Origin: Actinomycetes bacterium
GTDB taxonomy: Bacteria; Actinomycetota; Actinomycetes; Actinomycetales; Microbacteriaceae
Reading direction: 5' to 3'
Length of the DNA stretch: 5,770 nucleotides
NCBI GenBank assembly: GCA_021793715.1
Contig: JAJYSF010000079.1
Coordinates: 1-5,770, forward strand
Shown: positions 5,697 to 5,770 of the stretch, piece by piece
How the letters are laid out: each line of letters starts with the position of its first letter
Numbering within the stretch: the first letter of the stretch is position 1
The notes under the pieces: generated by a model
What the model saw: the letters and a program-made list of their open reading frames with translations, nothing else
Database searches by the model: none
What the model was told of the DNA's origin: nothing
Program-made: the position numbers and the translations under genes

Positions 5697-5770
5697 TCAC
5701 GACCGCTGGGTCGTGGCCACCCACTCGAGGTACTCCTCGGTCACCGTGCCCGTGACGTACCGCCCGTCGA
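5697..5770 (-). CDS. C-terminal end of an unrecognised protein (runs off right edge)
   Basis: The minus strand reads an open frame from the right edge to a TGA at 5697-5699. It gives 23 codons whose peptide contains GRYVTGTVTEEYLEWVATTQ and ends in RS. Third positions are almost all G or C (for example TAC, GTC, ACG, GAG, CTC, TGG, GTG), and the peptide has a plausible amphipathic helical end, so it looks like the tail of a real gene. I do not recognise the family. It converges on the alpha/beta hydrolase with 10 bases between the two stop codons, so it belongs to a different transcription unit. The 23 residues are too few to assign a function. Confidence 0.6.
   Translation of the reverse strand, partial: DGRYVTGTVTEEYLEWVATTQRS
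5698..5715. terminator. Stem-loop at the convergent gene ends, possible bidirectional terminator
   Basis: CACGACC and GGTCGTG form a perfect 7-bp stem with a 4-base GCTG loop, starting 11 bases after the hydrolase stop and covering the stop codon of the converging minus-strand gene. No T run follows on either strand. Actinobacterial terminators often lack one, so a shared terminator is possible, but this could also be coding sequence that happens to be palindromic. Confidence 0.4.

Noticed and set aside
1..5770. tRNA, rRNA, CRISPR array, insertion sequence or attachment site
   Set aside because: No cloverleaf, spaced direct-repeat array, transposase motif or flanking inverted repeats were seen. 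The window is almost fully accounted for by ordinary genes.

Overview
The window looks like chromosomal DNA from a high-G+C actinobacterium, probably a Microbacteriaceae-like organism. The signs are strong G/C bias at third codon positions, frequent GTG/TTG starts, tight gene packing, and a DppC-type permease fused to its ATPase, an architecture I know mainly from Actinobacteria. The taxonomic call is inference from style only, since the window has no rRNA or marker gene.

Layout. Five genes lie head to tail on the minus strand, and all could be read from the promoter region at about 4643-4780. In transcription order they are: a DUF3237-family protein (4121-4642), a DppB/OppB-type permease (3024-3962), a fused DppC-type permease plus DppD-type ATPase (1261-3024), a DppF/OppF-type ATPase (426-1268), and a MarR-family regulator that runs off the left edge (1-378). 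The transporter genes overlap by 1 and 8 bases, so they are almost certainly translated together. Divergently, on the plus strand, is an alpha/beta hydrolase (4781-5686). At the right edge, the last 23 codons of an unrecognised minus-strand gene (5697-5770) converge on the hydrolase, with a 7-bp stem-loop at the junction.

The 138-base divergent region carries the regulatory signals: a 28-bp imperfect palindrome (4651-4678), a consensus TTGACA hexamer pointing toward the DUF3237 gene (4697-4702), and a perfect 5-bp inverted repeat (4708-4721). The region between the DUF3237 gene and the first permease gene (3963-4120) holds two short overlapping open frames and a G+C-rich stem-loop next to the permease ribosome binding site.

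How it may work (inference). The three transporter genes encode the whole membrane and ATPase core of a peptide/opine/nickel-type (PepT family) importer. No extracellular substrate-binding protein is visible. The hydrolase and the DUF3237 protein could process the imported compound, perhaps an ester, amide or aromatic conjugate, with the MarR protein sensing it and repressing through the palindrome. The substrate cannot be read from the sequence. The combination of hydrolase, DUF3237, transporter and MarR regulator is the most interesting unit here.
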